From assembly GCA_903838415.1 (NCBI GenBank), contig CAILYI010000077.1, positions 1-64,000 on the forward strand: 64,000 nucleotides of DNA, given 5' to 3'. This DNA comes from an uncultured Anaerolineae bacterium (lineage in GTDB: Bacteria; Chloroflexota; Anaerolineae; Anaerolineales; Villigracilaceae). Below, in pieces: positions 26,434 through 34,668 of this stretch (position 1 is the first letter of the stretch; each line of letters opens with the position of its first letter). The position numbers and the translations under genes were made by a program. Below the pieces are notes generated by a model, which worked only from the letters and a program-made list of their open reading frames with translations, did not search any database and had not been told where the DNA came from.

Positions 26434-26787
26434 CTCAATTCTGTTAGGGTGTTGGGAAGAACCAGGCCTGACTTTTTTGAAAAGCAAATACCTGGCCCTT
26501 ATCCCCCTAATCATATCAAAGAATGCAGCATTTCCAAATCTAAAACTTGATGATCGGGAAGATAGTATTCAAGCCCGGCAAAATGTTTATTTCCGAAAAA
26601 TCGAATTGTAGATTTGGACTTGCTGGTATTGCACTGTGTAAGAATCGTTTCACACGGGAACCGCAATTCCAAGTTGAAACCGGGGCTCTTGCCTGATGGC
26701 GCTGATTTGTTATTTATCGCCCGCTTCCTGTATGTTTTGGCTGGAGCAACAGCCCATAGCGAGAATCGTGTGGAAACGATCGTAAAT

Positions 26788-26816
26788 TTGCCAGTCGGGG
26801 AGTCCTGCGTTATAAT
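26788..26816 (+). promoter_or_regulatory. Near-consensus promoter of the RNA ahead of rtcB
   Basis: TTGCCA (26788-26793) and TATAAT (26811-26816) are exactly 17 bases apart; transcription should start near 26823-26824. Just upstream, ATCGTTTCACACG (26644-26656) and a near-perfect inverted copy (26767-26780) may be a pair of protein sites. Between 26515 and 26787 nothing else was recognised. Confidence 0.65.
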
Positions 26817-26823
26817 TCGTCTT

Positions 26824-26980
26824 ATGAAACAGCTAACCGCCTCCCACAAGTCAACTGGACGCCGATCCGCGCCACATATATCGAGACCTATTTCAATCTG
26901 ACCACGTCTGGAAGCTCAGGCCGATGCTGAATTTTCGCCCACACAGGACAGTCACTTTGAAAAAGGTGGCTGTCTTTTTT
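26824..26980 (+). ncRNA. Candidate small RNA or attenuated leader of rtcB (about 157 nt)
   Basis: The segment runs from a near-consensus promoter to an intrinsic terminator. The terminator has arms GACAGTCAC (26947-26955) and GTGGCTGTC (26966-26974) with one G-U pair, then six T (26975-26980). An ATG near the 5' end opens a 25-codon frame (MKQLTASHKS...) but lacks a ribosome site. No known riboswitch, 6S or SRP core was recognised by eye. Beyond the terminator two further hairpins (CTGCGG 26988-26993 with 27003-27008; TTCGCG 27021-27026 with 27034-27039) reach the rtcB ribosome site. This suggests either an independent sRNA or a regulated leader. Confidence 0.5.
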
Positions 26981-27050
26981 ATATCATCTGCGGGCGTGGG
27001 GTCCGCAGTACGAACCAACCTTCGCGCAAGGAACGCGAAAGGAGTAGAAG

Positions 27051-28472
27051 ATGGAACTTATCACTGGAAACATTCTCAAAATCAACCATTGGCCCGATGG
27101 CAAGATCATCGGCATTGCCAAAAACATCGCGGCTGAACTCGCCCAACAGGGCCTTGACCGTGAGTCGATTCTCGCGCGGCTGGATGCCGTCCGGCAAAAC
27201 CCGGGGCAGTTTCTTATCGATGCCCTGATGGCAGATTTGGCGCGGGAGTGCCTGCGCCTGGTTCCGAAAGCAGCCGACGAGTTAGACGAACTGCGCGAGT
27301 CGCCCCTGCCCTATCCGATCTGGGGCCGCGCAGGGATTGACGAAAGTTCGCTGGCCCAGATGGACAGCGCCATGCGTCTGCCGGTCAGCGTGGCCGGTGC
27401 GTTGATGCCCGATGCGCATGTCGGTTATGGATTGCCGATCGGCGGCGTGCTGGCCACGGACAATGCCGTCATCCCCTACGCTGTGGGGGTTGATATCGCC
27501 TGCCGGATGCGTCTTTCAATTTATGAGGTTTCCCCCTATCTGTTGGGGCAAAAGAAAGGCCTGTTCGAAGACGCGCTCTGGGAGCGCACCTCCTTTGGAA
27601 TCGGCGCACAGTGGCAGGGCAAGCAGCGCGCCGATCATGCTGTGCTCGATGATCCGGCCTGGCATGCCACTCGCTTGCTGAAAAGCTTGCAGGATAATGC
27701 CGCGCGCCAGTTGGGCACCAGCGGCACTGGCAATCACTTTGTGGAGTGGGGCGCCTTCCGTTTGCATGAGCCTTTGTTGGGCCTGAAGCCGGGTGATTAC
27801 CTGGCCTTGCTCTCCCACAGCGGTTCGCGCAGTGTCGGATTCAAAATCGCAGATCGCTACAGCAAACTGGCGATGGAAAAGCATCCCGATCTGGATAAAA
27901 GCATCCGGCATCTTGCCTGGTTGTCACTGGATACCGAGGAAGGACAGGAATACTGGCTGTCGATGGAACTGGCGGGTCGCTTTGCTTCCGCTAATCACTA
28001 CATCATCCATAGGCGGGTGGCCGAGGCGGTCGGGCTGAAGGAAGCTGCGGTGGTGGAAAACCATCACAATTTCGCCTGGTCCCAAACCATGCCGGATGGG
28101 AAGACTGTCATCGTGCATCGCAAGGGCGCAACCCCGGCGGGCAAGGGTGTGTTGGGTGTCATTCCCGGTTCGATGGGGGATGCCGGTTACGTGGTGCGCG
28201 GCCGGGGCTTGAGCGATGCGCTCGACTCCGCTTCGCATGGCGCAGGGCGTTTGATGAGCCGTAAGGCTGCCCTGGGTTCGATCAGCAAAATCTCCCGCGA
28301 TGAATATCTCAAGGAGCGCGGCGTCACCTTGCTGGGCGGCGGGCTGGATGAATCACCGCAGGCCTACAAGCCGATCGAACAGGTCATCGCTGCGCAGCAA
28401 GAATTGGTCGAAGTGCTGGGGAAATTCTCTCCGCGCATCGTCCGCATGGCGGCTGAGACTGGAGATTTTTAG
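27051..28472 (+). CDS. rtcB: RtcB-family RNA ligase
   Basis: The 473-aa protein of the RtcB fold ligates RNA 3'-phosphate or 2',3'-cyclic phosphate to 5'-OH ends with GTP and manganese. Visible motifs are MPDAHVGYGLPIGGVLA, GVDIACRM with the metal Cys, GTSGTGNHFVEWG, LLSHSGSRSVG, HRKGATPAGKG, PGSMGDAGYVVRG and SASHGAGR with the probable guanylylated His. Several positions differ from the canonical GVDIGCGM and GSMGTSSYV, so this may be one of the divergent RtcB branches. It has a strong AAAGGAG site beside a hairpin. Confidence 0.88.
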   Translation: MELITGNILKINHWPDGKIIGIAKNIAAELAQQGLDRESILARLDAVRQNPGQFLIDALMADLARECLRLVPKAADELDELRESPLPYPIWGRAGIDESSLAQMDSAMRLPVSVAGALMPDAHVGYGLPIGGVLATDNAVIPYAVGVDIACRMRLSIYEVSPYLLGQKKGLFEDALWERTSFGIGAQWQGKQRADHAVLDDPAWHATRLLKSLQDNAARQLGTSGTGNHFVEWGAFRLHEPLLGLKPGDYLALLSHSGSRSVGFKIADRYSKLAMEKHPDLDKSIRHLAWLSLDTEEGQEYWLSMELAGRFASANHYIIHRRVAEAVGLKEAAVVENHHNFAWSQTMPDGKTVIVHRKGATPAGKGVLGVIPGSMGDAGYVVRGRGLSDALDSASHGAGRLMSRKAALGSISKISRDEYLKERGVTLLGGGLDESPQAYKPIEQVIAAQQELVEVLGKFSPRIVRMAAETGDF

Positions 28473-28513
28473 AAAAAAGGTGTACCGGCAATTTTCGCCG
28501 GTACACCTTTTTT
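28473..28513 (+). terminator. rtcB terminator
   Basis: Seventeen-base perfect arms AAAAAAGGTGTACCGGC (28473-28489) and complement (28497-28513) start right after the rtcB stop and end in six T. They also serve the convergent VOC gene. Confidence 0.92.
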
Positions 28514-28548
28514 AATTTTCAATTCAGCAACATTGAGCTGTCGTTGGT

Positions 28549-28950
28549 TTATCGTTCGCTCGTTCGCTCGATGAAATCCCATTTATTCCCGTACAAATCT
28601 TCAAAAACAACGACAGTGCCATACGGCTCCGATCGCGGCTCTTCCAAAAACACGACGCCTTTGGCCCGCATGGCGTTGTAGTCGCGCCAGAAATCGTCCG
28701 TGAGCAGAAACAGGAAGACTCGTCCGCCGGTTTGATTGCCGATGGCTTTTTCCTGCTCGGGCGTGACAGCCCGGGCCAGCAGCAGGCTGGTTTCCATTGA
28801 ACCGGGCGGGGCGACTCGCACCCAGCGTTTGCCGTTGCCCAACCCCGTATCTTCCAGTAGCGTAAAATCCAGCTTTTGGGTGTAAAACGCAATCGCTTCG
28901 TCGTAATCACGTACGACCAGGGCTAGGGAACCGATTTTTTGCTTCATCAT
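28549..28950 (-). CDS. VOC-superfamily (glyoxalase-like) protein
   Basis: The 133-aa protein has the paired beta-alpha-beta repeats of the vicinal oxygen chelate fold. It begins KIGSLALVVRDYDEAIAFYTQKLDF and ends VVVFEDLYGNKWDFIE with the C-terminal metal Glu region. It may be a small-molecule lyase, dioxygenase or resistance protein; the substrate is unknown. AAGGAGG lies eight bases before the first of two adjacent ATGs. It is the last gene of the leftward GNAT operon, 30 bases after the previous stop. Confidence 0.85.
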   Translation of the reverse strand: MMKQKIGSLALVVRDYDEAIAFYTQKLDFTLLEDTGLGNGKRWVRVAPPGSMETSLLLARAVTPEQEKAIGNQTGGRVFLFLLTDDFWRDYNAMRAKGVVFLEEPRSEPYGTVVVFEDLYGNKWDFIERTSER

Positions 28951-28980
28951 CAGGTTTTCCTCCTTCGAATCTTACCAGCA

Positions 28981-30006
28981 TCACAAGCTTTGGGTGCTGA
29001 TTTCCTTGCCGGGGCGCAATTCCTTCTCAAACTTGTCGAACTGGCGGGCGATGTGCATTCCGGCGCGTTCATACAGGCGCAGCGCCCCGGTCAGACTTTC
29101 CGCATCCACACCCAGCCCGGCGCGTTTTTGTCCGCGCGCACGGAAGGCCGCGAAAGCGTGCTGAAGCAGGGCAAAGCCCAATCCCTGTTTGCGCCAGGCG
29201 CGACGCATGCCCAATTCGCTGACCCAGCCGCTTTCGGCGTCTTCCTCGTCGACGGGGCGGCACAGGCAAATGCCAGCGATTTCATTCCCGTCGACAGCCA
29301 CGAACCAGAATCGGGGGTCGTACCCCGGCATATCGATCAGGTTGTGCCTGAATTCTTTGAAGCCGTGCTCGAAGGGCGGTTCCACGAAATCAAAATGATC
29401 GCGGAACGAGTCGATCAGGCAGTGATAAACCGCCTCGGTCTCGCTGACCGGGTCATAGGGGCGGATGGTGAGGCCCGCGGGCAGGGCGGGAACTTCCGGC
29501 GCGGAATCCAGATCGATTTCCATGCGGTAGAACGAGCGCAGGGGCGTCCAGCCCAAATTTTTGATGATGCGGATGCTGGCCGGATTGTGATGTTCCGTGC
29601 CGGTATGGGCCGACACGCGCAAACCGGGTTCCACCAGCTCGAGCGCTGCCCTGGAGCGATTTTCTGCCCAAGTGAGCAGGTGCTCCCAAACGTGATTTTC
29701 CATGTGGTCGGGATGCACATACACCCGATTCCAGGGATGAACCGGCGGTTTGTCAATCATCCAGCATTCCACGAGACCGACCAGGGCTCCATCAGGCGCA
29801 AAAACGGCGCGGATGTCGGTTTCAGGGTTGAAGCCGTCGTTCAGCCAATCCAGGCGGATCAGTTCCGGGTCGTTCAGGTCGTTGCGGCCGTTTAGTCGCC
29901 GGGAATGGGCGTTGACCAGTTCAAAGCAAAGCTGATAGTCCGATAATTTCCCGGCGCGGGCGGTAAACCCGGCCGGGAGCATGTCTGAATAAAGTTTGGT
30001 TTGCAT
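28981..30006 (-). CDS. Double-GNAT acetyltransferase (mycothiol-synthase-like)
   Basis: The 341-aa protein has two GNAT halves. The N-terminal half (about 15-165) ends with ASIRIIKNLGW. The C-terminal half (about 175-330) has the strong acetyl-CoA motif ELGMRRAWRKQGLGFALLQH and GALRLYERAGM. The tail reads KFEKELRPG. The layout matches MshD-like and other tandem GNAT enzymes; mycothiol itself is not expected in Chloroflexota, so the substrate is open. It is part of a run of four GNAT genes. Confidence 0.83.
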   Translation of the reverse strand: MQTKLYSDMLPAGFTARAGKLSDYQLCFELVNAHSRRLNGRNDLNDPELIRLDWLNDGFNPETDIRAVFAPDGALVGLVECWMIDKPPVHPWNRVYVHPDHMENHVWEHLLTWAENRSRAALELVEPGLRVSAHTGTEHHNPASIRIIKNLGWTPLRSFYRMEIDLDSAPEVPALPAGLTIRPYDPVSETEAVYHCLIDSFRDHFDFVEPPFEHGFKEFRHNLIDMPGYDPRFWFVAVDGNEIAGICLCRPVDEEDAESGWVSELGMRRAWRKQGLGFALLQHAFAAFRARGQKRAGLGVDAESLTGALRLYERAGMHIARQFDKFEKELRPGKEISTQSL

Positions 30007-30025
30007 AAGTGGTTCCGTTTTTTGA

Positions 30026-30616
30026 TTAAAAAGCTTTTAGTTGCGCCGGGCGCAGTTCTTTTTCATACACTTTGCGCGGATTTGTGCTGACGGCTTTCTG
30101 ATAGAGACTCATGATGCCGTTTTGAAGGCTTCCGGCAGCTTGCGCCAGCGCAGACCAACCCAGGTTGCGATAGAGGGCTGTCACCTGCGGCCGCACTGCG
30201 CTGGGGAGCGTGCGTGGAGCAAAACGGACGCCCGGTTCGAGCACATATAACTCGGTCATGATACGCACTTCCGCCCATTTTAGCAGAACCGTGCCAACGC
30301 CGCGGCCTTCATAATTGGGATGGACGCAGCCCCAGACCCACGGCTCCGGGCAGTGATGGGTTGTCCACGTTTCGACGTAGCCGACCAGCCGTCCGCGCGT
30401 ATCAAAGACGAGGCGCGCATCAAAGGACGGGTGAAAACCGGGCGTCAGCCATTCGGCGCGTACTTGTTCGCTGCGCAGAGTCGCTGCGCCGTAGTCGCTT
30501 TCAACGCGGATATTGAGTAAATCGGTCACGGCCTTCGCGTCTTGCATAACCGGATTGCGAAACTCAAATCCGTCGGGTAAAGATGTCATGGGTGATACAT
30601 ATTTTATGGCAGCCAT
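30026..30616 (-). CDS. GNAT paralogue with most of its second domain deleted
   Basis: The product is 196 aa from the ATG at 30616, which has GGAGG just upstream; a start seven codons earlier has none. Residues to about 150 match the N-terminal GNAT half of the next gene (HPNYEGRGVGTVLLKWAEVR is its acetyl-CoA motif). The protein then jumps to GSLQNGIMSLYQKA and KVYEKELRP, which align with the extreme C-terminus of that neighbour (ESLTGALRLYERA, KFEKELRP). About 130 residues of the second GNAT domain are therefore missing. It may still work as a single-domain enzyme or be decaying. Confidence 0.72.
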   Translation of the reverse strand: MAAIKYVSPMTSLPDGFEFRNPVMQDAKAVTDLLNIRVESDYGAATLRSEQVRAEWLTPGFHPSFDARLVFDTRGRLVGYVETWTTHHCPEPWVWGCVHPNYEGRGVGTVLLKWAEVRIMTELYVLEPGVRFAPRTLPSAVRPQVTALYRNLGWSALAQAAGSLQNGIMSLYQKAVSTNPRKVYEKELRPAQLKAF

Positions 30617-30646
30617 CAGGCCTCCACTTACTTTCATTACGAACTG

Positions 30647-31210
30647 TCAATACATGGCCGAATCCTTCAGCCATTCTTCGCGCAGCACGCCCATGAAAAC
30701 CACATCCCAACGCTGGCCTTCACGCATCATCATGCTACGCTGGCGTCCTTCGATTTTGAACCCGGCCTTCTCATACGAGTGGATGGCGCGCGGATTGTAG
30801 TCGAAGACATCCAGCGAAACCCGGTGCAGGTTCAGTTCCATGAAGGCGTACCGCAGGATGATTTTCATCGCGTCTGTGCCGTAGCCCTTGCCCCAGAAAG
30901 CCGGGTCGCCAATCCCAATGCCCACAAAGGCATCTCCGTGGACTTTCATCTCGCCGCCCAATCCAAGCGAACCGATTAACTGGTCGCCATCCAGGGTGTG
31001 GATGTGGAATTCGTGGGCCAGCCAGTCGTCCAGGTGTTTTTCGATCCAGGCGCGGGTGGCTTTGGCAGAGTGGACGATCGCCGGATCCATATCCAGCAGG
31101 CGGGCATATTCACTATTGGTGCGCCAATTGACCCAGGCGCTCGCGGCGCTTTCCGGGTCGAGGGCGGCCAGTCGTACCAATTTTCCAGTCAACAGGTCAG
31201 TGCTAAGCAT
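30647..31210 (-). CDS. RimJ/RimL-type GNAT acetyltransferase
   Basis: The 187-aa protein begins MLSTDLLTGKLVRLAALDPE. It carries the RimJ-type motifs FVGIGIGDPAFWGKGYGTDA and LNLHRVSLDVFDYNPRAIHSYEKAGF. This family acetylates protein N-termini, small amines or antibiotics. ATG 31210 was chosen for its GAAGGAG site. It overlaps the upstream paralogue by eight bases, so they are translationally coupled. Confidence 0.87.
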   Translation of the reverse strand: MLSTDLLTGKLVRLAALDPESAASAWVNWRTNSEYARLLDMDPAIVHSAKATRAWIEKHLDDWLAHEFHIHTLDGDQLIGSLGLGGEMKVHGDAFVGIGIGDPAFWGKGYGTDAMKIILRYAFMELNLHRVSLDVFDYNPRAIHSYEKAGFKIEGRQRSMMMREGQRWDVVFMGVLREEWLKDSAMY

Positions 31211-31778
31211 GGAATTTCTCCTTCCATTCATCAACGAGCAAGCCAAAATGGCAGATGTCCCAGCGGCGGCCATCGCGGGCCAGGGCCTCGCGGCGGCGGA
31301 CTTCTTCGCTGAATCCGGCCTTCAGGAACAGCGCTCGCGCCGCTTGGTTATATTCCGGGATGACGGCCGTCAGCCGAAACAGATTCAGCTCAGAAAAAGC
31401 GTAGCGCAGCAACAGGCCAAGGGCTTCGAAGCCGAATCCTTTGCCACGATCTTCAGCCGCGCCCAGTCCCAGGCGGATAAATCCGCTGCCATTGGGCCAC
31501 GAAATCCTGCCAAGTTCACCAAACCCGAGCAGGCGTTCATCTGAACTGGCGCGGATGCGAAAATGGAACAGGTTTTTATCTTCATCGATTTCTTTTTCGA
31601 GCATCTCGTACTTTTTCTTCAGCTGAAAAACTGAGAGTGGACGCATCGGGTCGATGTACATCATGCGCATGAAAGCCGGGTCATGCGTCCAGCGGGATTC
31701 GATTTCTGGGTCTTTTTCGTGGTCAATCGGACCCAGGCGAACAAATTTCCCATCAAAGAGTGGAGCGGAGATATCCAT
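31203..31778 (-). CDS. RimJ/RimL-type GNAT acetyltransferase, first of the operon
   Basis: The 191-aa protein begins MDISAPLFDGKFVRLGPIDH, with acetyl-CoA motif IRLGLGAAEDRGKGFGFEAL and LNLFRLTAVIPEYNQAARALFLKAGF. It is a clear paralogue of the next gene. ATG 31778 has AAAGGAA upstream; earlier in-frame ATGs lie in the leader with its terminators. Expression probably needs readthrough of those terminators, or a promoter not recognised here. Confidence 0.87.
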   Translation of the reverse strand: MDISAPLFDGKFVRLGPIDHEKDPEIESRWTHDPAFMRMMYIDPMRPLSVFQLKKKYEMLEKEIDEDKNLFHFRIRASSDERLLGFGELGRISWPNGSGFIRLGLGAAEDRGKGFGFEALGLLLRYAFSELNLFRLTAVIPEYNQAARALFLKAGFSEEVRRREALARDGRRWDICHFGLLVDEWKEKFHA

Positions 31779-31820
31779 TGGAATTCCTTTCAGTTTGAAA
31801 TGGCGCATAAAAATAAAAAC

Positions 31821-31843
31821 GGCCACGGGTTTTGCCGATGGCC
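31821..31843 (-). terminator. Second terminator in front of the GNAT operon
   Basis: On the minus strand GGCCATCGG (31843-31835) pairs with CCCGTGGCC (31829-31821) with one mismatch and a five-base loop. It is followed by GTTTTTATTTTTATG (31820 downward). It lies 43 bases before the first GNAT start. Confidence 0.72.
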
Positions 31844-31873
31844 GCCAAAATTTAGAATTTTGACAAATAAAAA

Positions 31874-31897
31874 GGCCACGGCGAGTGCGCCGTAGCC
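31874..31897 (-). terminator. First terminator, after the 32-aa peptide gene
   Basis: On the minus strand GGCTACGGCG (31897-31888) pairs with CGCCGTGGCC (31883-31874) through a four-base loop and one G-U pair, then TTTTTATTTG. It begins 24 bases after the peptide stop codon. Confidence 0.82.
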
Positions 31898-31921
31898 AGG
31901 GTTTACGATAAATCGTGAAAC

Positions 31922-32020
31922 TTATCTGGAAGCAGGCGCAATCCAAGAATCAACAGCCAAACCACCGCCAAGGCTGGCGGCGCAAGAGCTGGAATAAACT
32001 TCAGTGCGGGCGATGCTCAT
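31922..32020 (-). CDS. 32-aa peptide: leader peptide or small secreted/modified peptide
   Basis: The frame MSIARTEVYSSSCAASLGG followed by GLAVDSWIAPASR has an excellent AGAAAGGAG ribosome site nine bases before ATG and a near-consensus promoter. It is followed by two intrinsic terminators and then the GNAT genes. The middle is rich in Ser, Cys and Gly, which recalls modified-peptide cores, but no modification enzyme is near. A leader peptide for ribosome-mediated attenuation of the acetyltransferases is the simplest reading. It could also be an independent peptide gene. No family is recognised. Confidence 0.6.
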   Translation of the reverse strand: MSIARTEVYSSSCAASLGGGLAVDSWIAPASR

Positions 32021-32060
32021 GAATTGCGACTCCTTTCTGCAAAGATTAATTTCTAATGAG

Positions 32061-32089
32061 AGTCTATCACGGCCAAATAGCCCCGTCAA
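32061..32089 (-). promoter_or_regulatory. Promoter of the 32-aa peptide gene
   Basis: On the minus strand TTGACG (32089-32084) and TAGACT (32066-32061) are 17 bases apart. The expected start near 32054 gives a leader of about 33 bases that includes the ribosome site. Confidence 0.7.
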
Positions 32090-32130
32090 GGGAATTTTCC
32101 AATCGCCCGGGGAAAAACCAAATCGCATAA

Positions 32131-32159
32131 TTGACTCCCCTTCTGACCTGTGGTAATAT
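32131..32159 (+). promoter_or_regulatory. metK promoter
   Basis: TTGACT (32131-32136) and TAATAT (32154-32159) are 17 bases apart, just upstream of the SAM riboswitch. They are divergent from the peptide-gene promoter. Confidence 0.75.
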
Positions 32160-32190
32160 CCCGAAACAATTCAATAGCCCCAATACGGCA

Positions 32191-32365
32191 CTCTTATCCA
32201 GAGAGGCGGAGGGACCGGCCCTATGATGCCTCGACAACCGGTTAGGCTTCAGCATTTTGCTGATTCCTAAAATCGGTGCCAATTCCGACAGAAAACATCT
32301 GGGAGATGAGAGGGCAGCCGAGCCTCTGCGCAAAATGCCCTTTCAGTTTGACCGAGGGGCATTTT
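32191..32365 (+). promoter_or_regulatory. SAM-I (S-box) riboswitch with terminator, metK leader
   Basis: The aptamer (32191-32312) starts CTCTTATCCAGAGAGGCGGA and contains GGGACCGGCCCTATGATGCC, CTCGACAACC, GGTGCCAATTCC and the closing GATGAGAG, all core SAM-I elements. The expression platform follows: AAAATGCCC (32332-32340) with GGGCATTTT (32357-32365) can form a terminator-like hairpin. SAM binding should switch off metK, whose ATG is at 32384. Confidence 0.93.
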
Positions 32366-32383
32366 CTATTCAAGGAGACGATT

Positions 32384-33595
32384 ATGAGCAACACTTTTAT
32401 GAATTCCCCCAAACTGCTGTTCACATCCGAATCTGTGACTGAAGGTCACCCTGACAAAATTTGCGATCAGGTTTCTGATGCTGTTCTGGATGCCTGCCTC
32501 GAGCAGGATCCGTACTCACGCGTGGCGTGTGAAACCGCCACCAAGACCGGTTTCATCATGGTGTTGGGTGAAATCACCACCAACGCCTTTGTCAATTTTG
32601 ATGACCTGGTGCGGAAAGTTGTCAAAGAAATTGGCTACGACAGCAGTGAAAAAGGGTTTGACGGCAACACTTGCTCCGTGCTGTCAGCCATCGCCAGCCA
32701 GAGCGCGGATATCGCCCTGGGCGTTGATCACGCCATGGAAGATAAAAGCGGCGAAATGACCGACAAAAACATCGAACACGTCGGCGCTGGCGATCAGGGC
32801 ATGATGTTCGGTTTTGCTTGCAATGAAACCGACACCCTGATGCCGATGCCGATCTACATGGCGCACAAACTGAGCCGCCGTTTGAGCGAACTGCGCAAAG
32901 ATGGCACTCTGCCCTGGCTGCGCCCGGATGGCAAGAGCCAGGTCACCGTGGAATATGCCTACGGCAAGCCCAAGCGCATCGACACGGTGCTCATCTCCAC
33001 CCAGCACGCCCCTGAAATCTCACACGCCGAAATCGTCGAACAGATCAGCGAGCACATCATTTTCCCCACTTTGCCCAAAGACATGGTTGATGATAAGCTG
33101 AACATCTACATCAACCCTACCGGGCGTTTTGTGATCGGTGGCCCAATGGGCGATGCCGGTGTGACCGGCCGCAAAATCATCGTCGATACCTACGGCGGCA
33201 TGGGCCGTCATGGCGGCGGCGCTTTCTCGGGTAAGGACCCCACGAAGGTCGATCGCTCCGCCGCTTATGCCGCGCGCTGGGTGGCCAAGAATGTGGTCGC
33301 TGCCGGGTTGGCGGATCGCTGCGAAATTCAGGTTGCCTATGCCATCGGCGTGGCGCATCCGCTCTCGATTAACGTCGAAACCTTCGGTACCGGCAAAATT
33401 GCCGATGAAAAGATCAGCGAACTGATCAGCCAGCATTTTGACCTGCGCCCCGGTGCCATCATCCGCGATTTGGATCTGCGCCGCCCGATTTACCGCAAAA
33501 CCGCCGCCTACGGTCACTTTGGCCGCGACGACGTGCAATTCCCGTGGGAAAATACTGACCGCGCTGCAGCCCTCAAAAAAGCTGCCGGGCTGTAA
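32384..33595 (+). CDS. metK: S-adenosylmethionine synthetase
   Basis: The 403-aa protein makes SAM from methionine and ATP. Signature segments [34 protein letters not shown] and the P-loop-like [16 protein letters not shown] are present, and the length is normal. ATG 32384 follows AAGGAG. It lies under a SAM-I riboswitch, giving direct product feedback. It ends in its own terminator. Confidence 0.97.
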   Translation: MSNTFMNSPKLLFTSESVTEGHPDKICDQVSDAVLDACLEQDPYSRVACETATKTGFIMVLGEITTNAFVNFDDLVRKVVKEIGYDSSEKGFDGNTCSVLSAIASQSADIALGVDHAMEDKSGEMTDKNIEHVGAGDQGMMFGFACNETDTLMPMPIYMAHKLSRRLSELRKDGTLPWLRPDGKSQVTVEYAYGKPKRIDTVLISTQHAPEISHAEIVEQISEHIIFPTLPKDMVDDKLNIYINPTGRFVIGGPMGDAGVTGRKIIVDTYGGMGRHGGGAFSGKDPTKVDRSAAYAARWVAKNVVAAGLADRCEIQVAYAIGVAHPLSINVETFGTGKIADEKISELISQHFDLRPGAIIRDLDLRRPIYRKTAAYGHFGRDDVQFPWENTDRAAALKKAAGL

Positions 33596-33609
33596 ACGCT
33601 TCAAAACAC

Positions 33610-33647
33610 AAAAAATGGGATGGCCATTACCGGCCATCCCATTTTTT
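33610..33647. terminator. Terminator between metK and the HDAC-like gene
   Basis: Sixteen-base perfect arms AAAAAATGGGATGGCC (33610-33625) and complement (33632-33647) serve both convergent genes. The right arm overlaps the stop of the leftward gene. Confidence 0.92.
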
Positions 33648-34647
33648 AATCCAAGGCATGCCACTTGCGGAAAAAATCTACCCGTTTGCTGATATCCGGC
33701 TCGGGATGGATGGACGGATCGTCCACCCTTGGAGGCTCGCTGCCGGTTAATGCGGCGAAGACGGCCCGGATGCCGTTGGCGACGTTGCGCGGATCGTAGC
33801 CGCCTTCCAGCACGAAAACGATTTTTCCGCCGCAAATTTCATCCGCCAAATCAACCAGTTTCCTGGAGATGGCATAATATCCGGCACTAGAGAGTCCCAG
33901 CGAGGTGAGGGGATCGTTCCAGTGTGCGTCAAACCCGGCTGAAACGAGAATCAGCCCGGGCTGAAAGGATTTTGCCAGCGGCGCGAGGGCTTCGTCAAAG
34001 AGCCGGAAAAAGCATTTGTCACCGGCATACGCTGGCAGGGGAAAATCGGCGATGCGGCCTTTAGCGTGCGGCGCGCCATCCATGGCGCCGCTGCCCGGAT
34101 AGATGTTTTCCTGGTGCGTGGAGAAATACCCGGCGCGTGGATTGTTCCAAAAGGCTTTTTCGGTGCCGTTGCCGTGATGCGCGTCATAATCGACCACCAA
34201 AATCCGTTCAACGCCGCTGACCAGGGCATCCTGCGCGGCGATGGCGATGTTGTTGAACAGGCAGAATCCCATGGCGCGCTCTGGTTCGGCGTGGTGCCCC
34301 GGCGGGCGGACGATGGCAAAGGCGTTTTTGGCCTGTCCTTTGACAACCGCCCTGCTGGCCGCCAGGCTTGCGCCAGCAGCCAGCAGGGCTGATTCAAACG
34401 ATTTGGCGGTCACAAAGGTCGGGGCGTAGTCGATAATTCCCGGCCCGGCCTGGCAGGCCGCTTCCAGTTGCGCAATCATCCCGTCAGTGTGGATTCGGCT
34501 CACTTCATCCACGCTTGCGGCTGAAAACGGGCTGGATTGAATCCCCGGAATTGCATCCAGGTTGAGAAGATCCAGCCGCCCGGGTCGTTCGGGGTGATCG
34601 GGGAATGCGTGTTCAGGCGCGGGGGCGTAGGTGTAAATCGTGCTCAT
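33646..34647 (-). CDS. Histone-deacetylase-family (AcuC/HDAC class II-like) deacetylase
   Basis: The 333-aa arginase/deacetylase-fold protein has all zinc-site motifs: RPPGHHAEPERAMGFCLFNN, VDYDAHHGNGT, SAGFDAHWNDPL and the catalytic-Tyr segment EGGYDP. Family members remove acetyl groups from lysines, polyamines or acetoin-utilisation proteins. The bacterial class II-like features suggest protein or acetylpolyamine substrates. It is notable beside a cluster of acetyltransferases 2 kb away, but a link is only inference. Confidence 0.9.
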   Translation of the reverse strand: MSTIYTYAPAPEHAFPDHPERPGRLDLLNLDAIPGIQSSPFSAASVDEVSRIHTDGMIAQLEAACQAGPGIIDYAPTFVTAKSFESALLAAGASLAASRAVVKGQAKNAFAIVRPPGHHAEPERAMGFCLFNNIAIAAQDALVSGVERILVVDYDAHHGNGTEKAFWNNPRAGYFSTHQENIYPGSGAMDGAPHAKGRIADFPLPAYAGDKCFFRLFDEALAPLAKSFQPGLILVSAGFDAHWNDPLTSLGLSSAGYYAISRKLVDLADEICGGKIVFVLEGGYDPRNVANGIRAVFAALTGSEPPRVDDPSIHPEPDISKRVDFFRKWHALD

Positions 34648-34668
34648 GACAATATTTTACTCTTAAAC

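Noticed and set aside
26824-26901. 25-codon frame at the start of the RNA before rtcB
   Set aside because: It has no ribosome site and low-complexity composition; kept only as a note in the RNA entry.
28981-30006. Mycothiol biosynthesis
   Set aside because: The double-GNAT layout resembles MshD but no other mycothiol gene is seen and the phylum is not known to make it.
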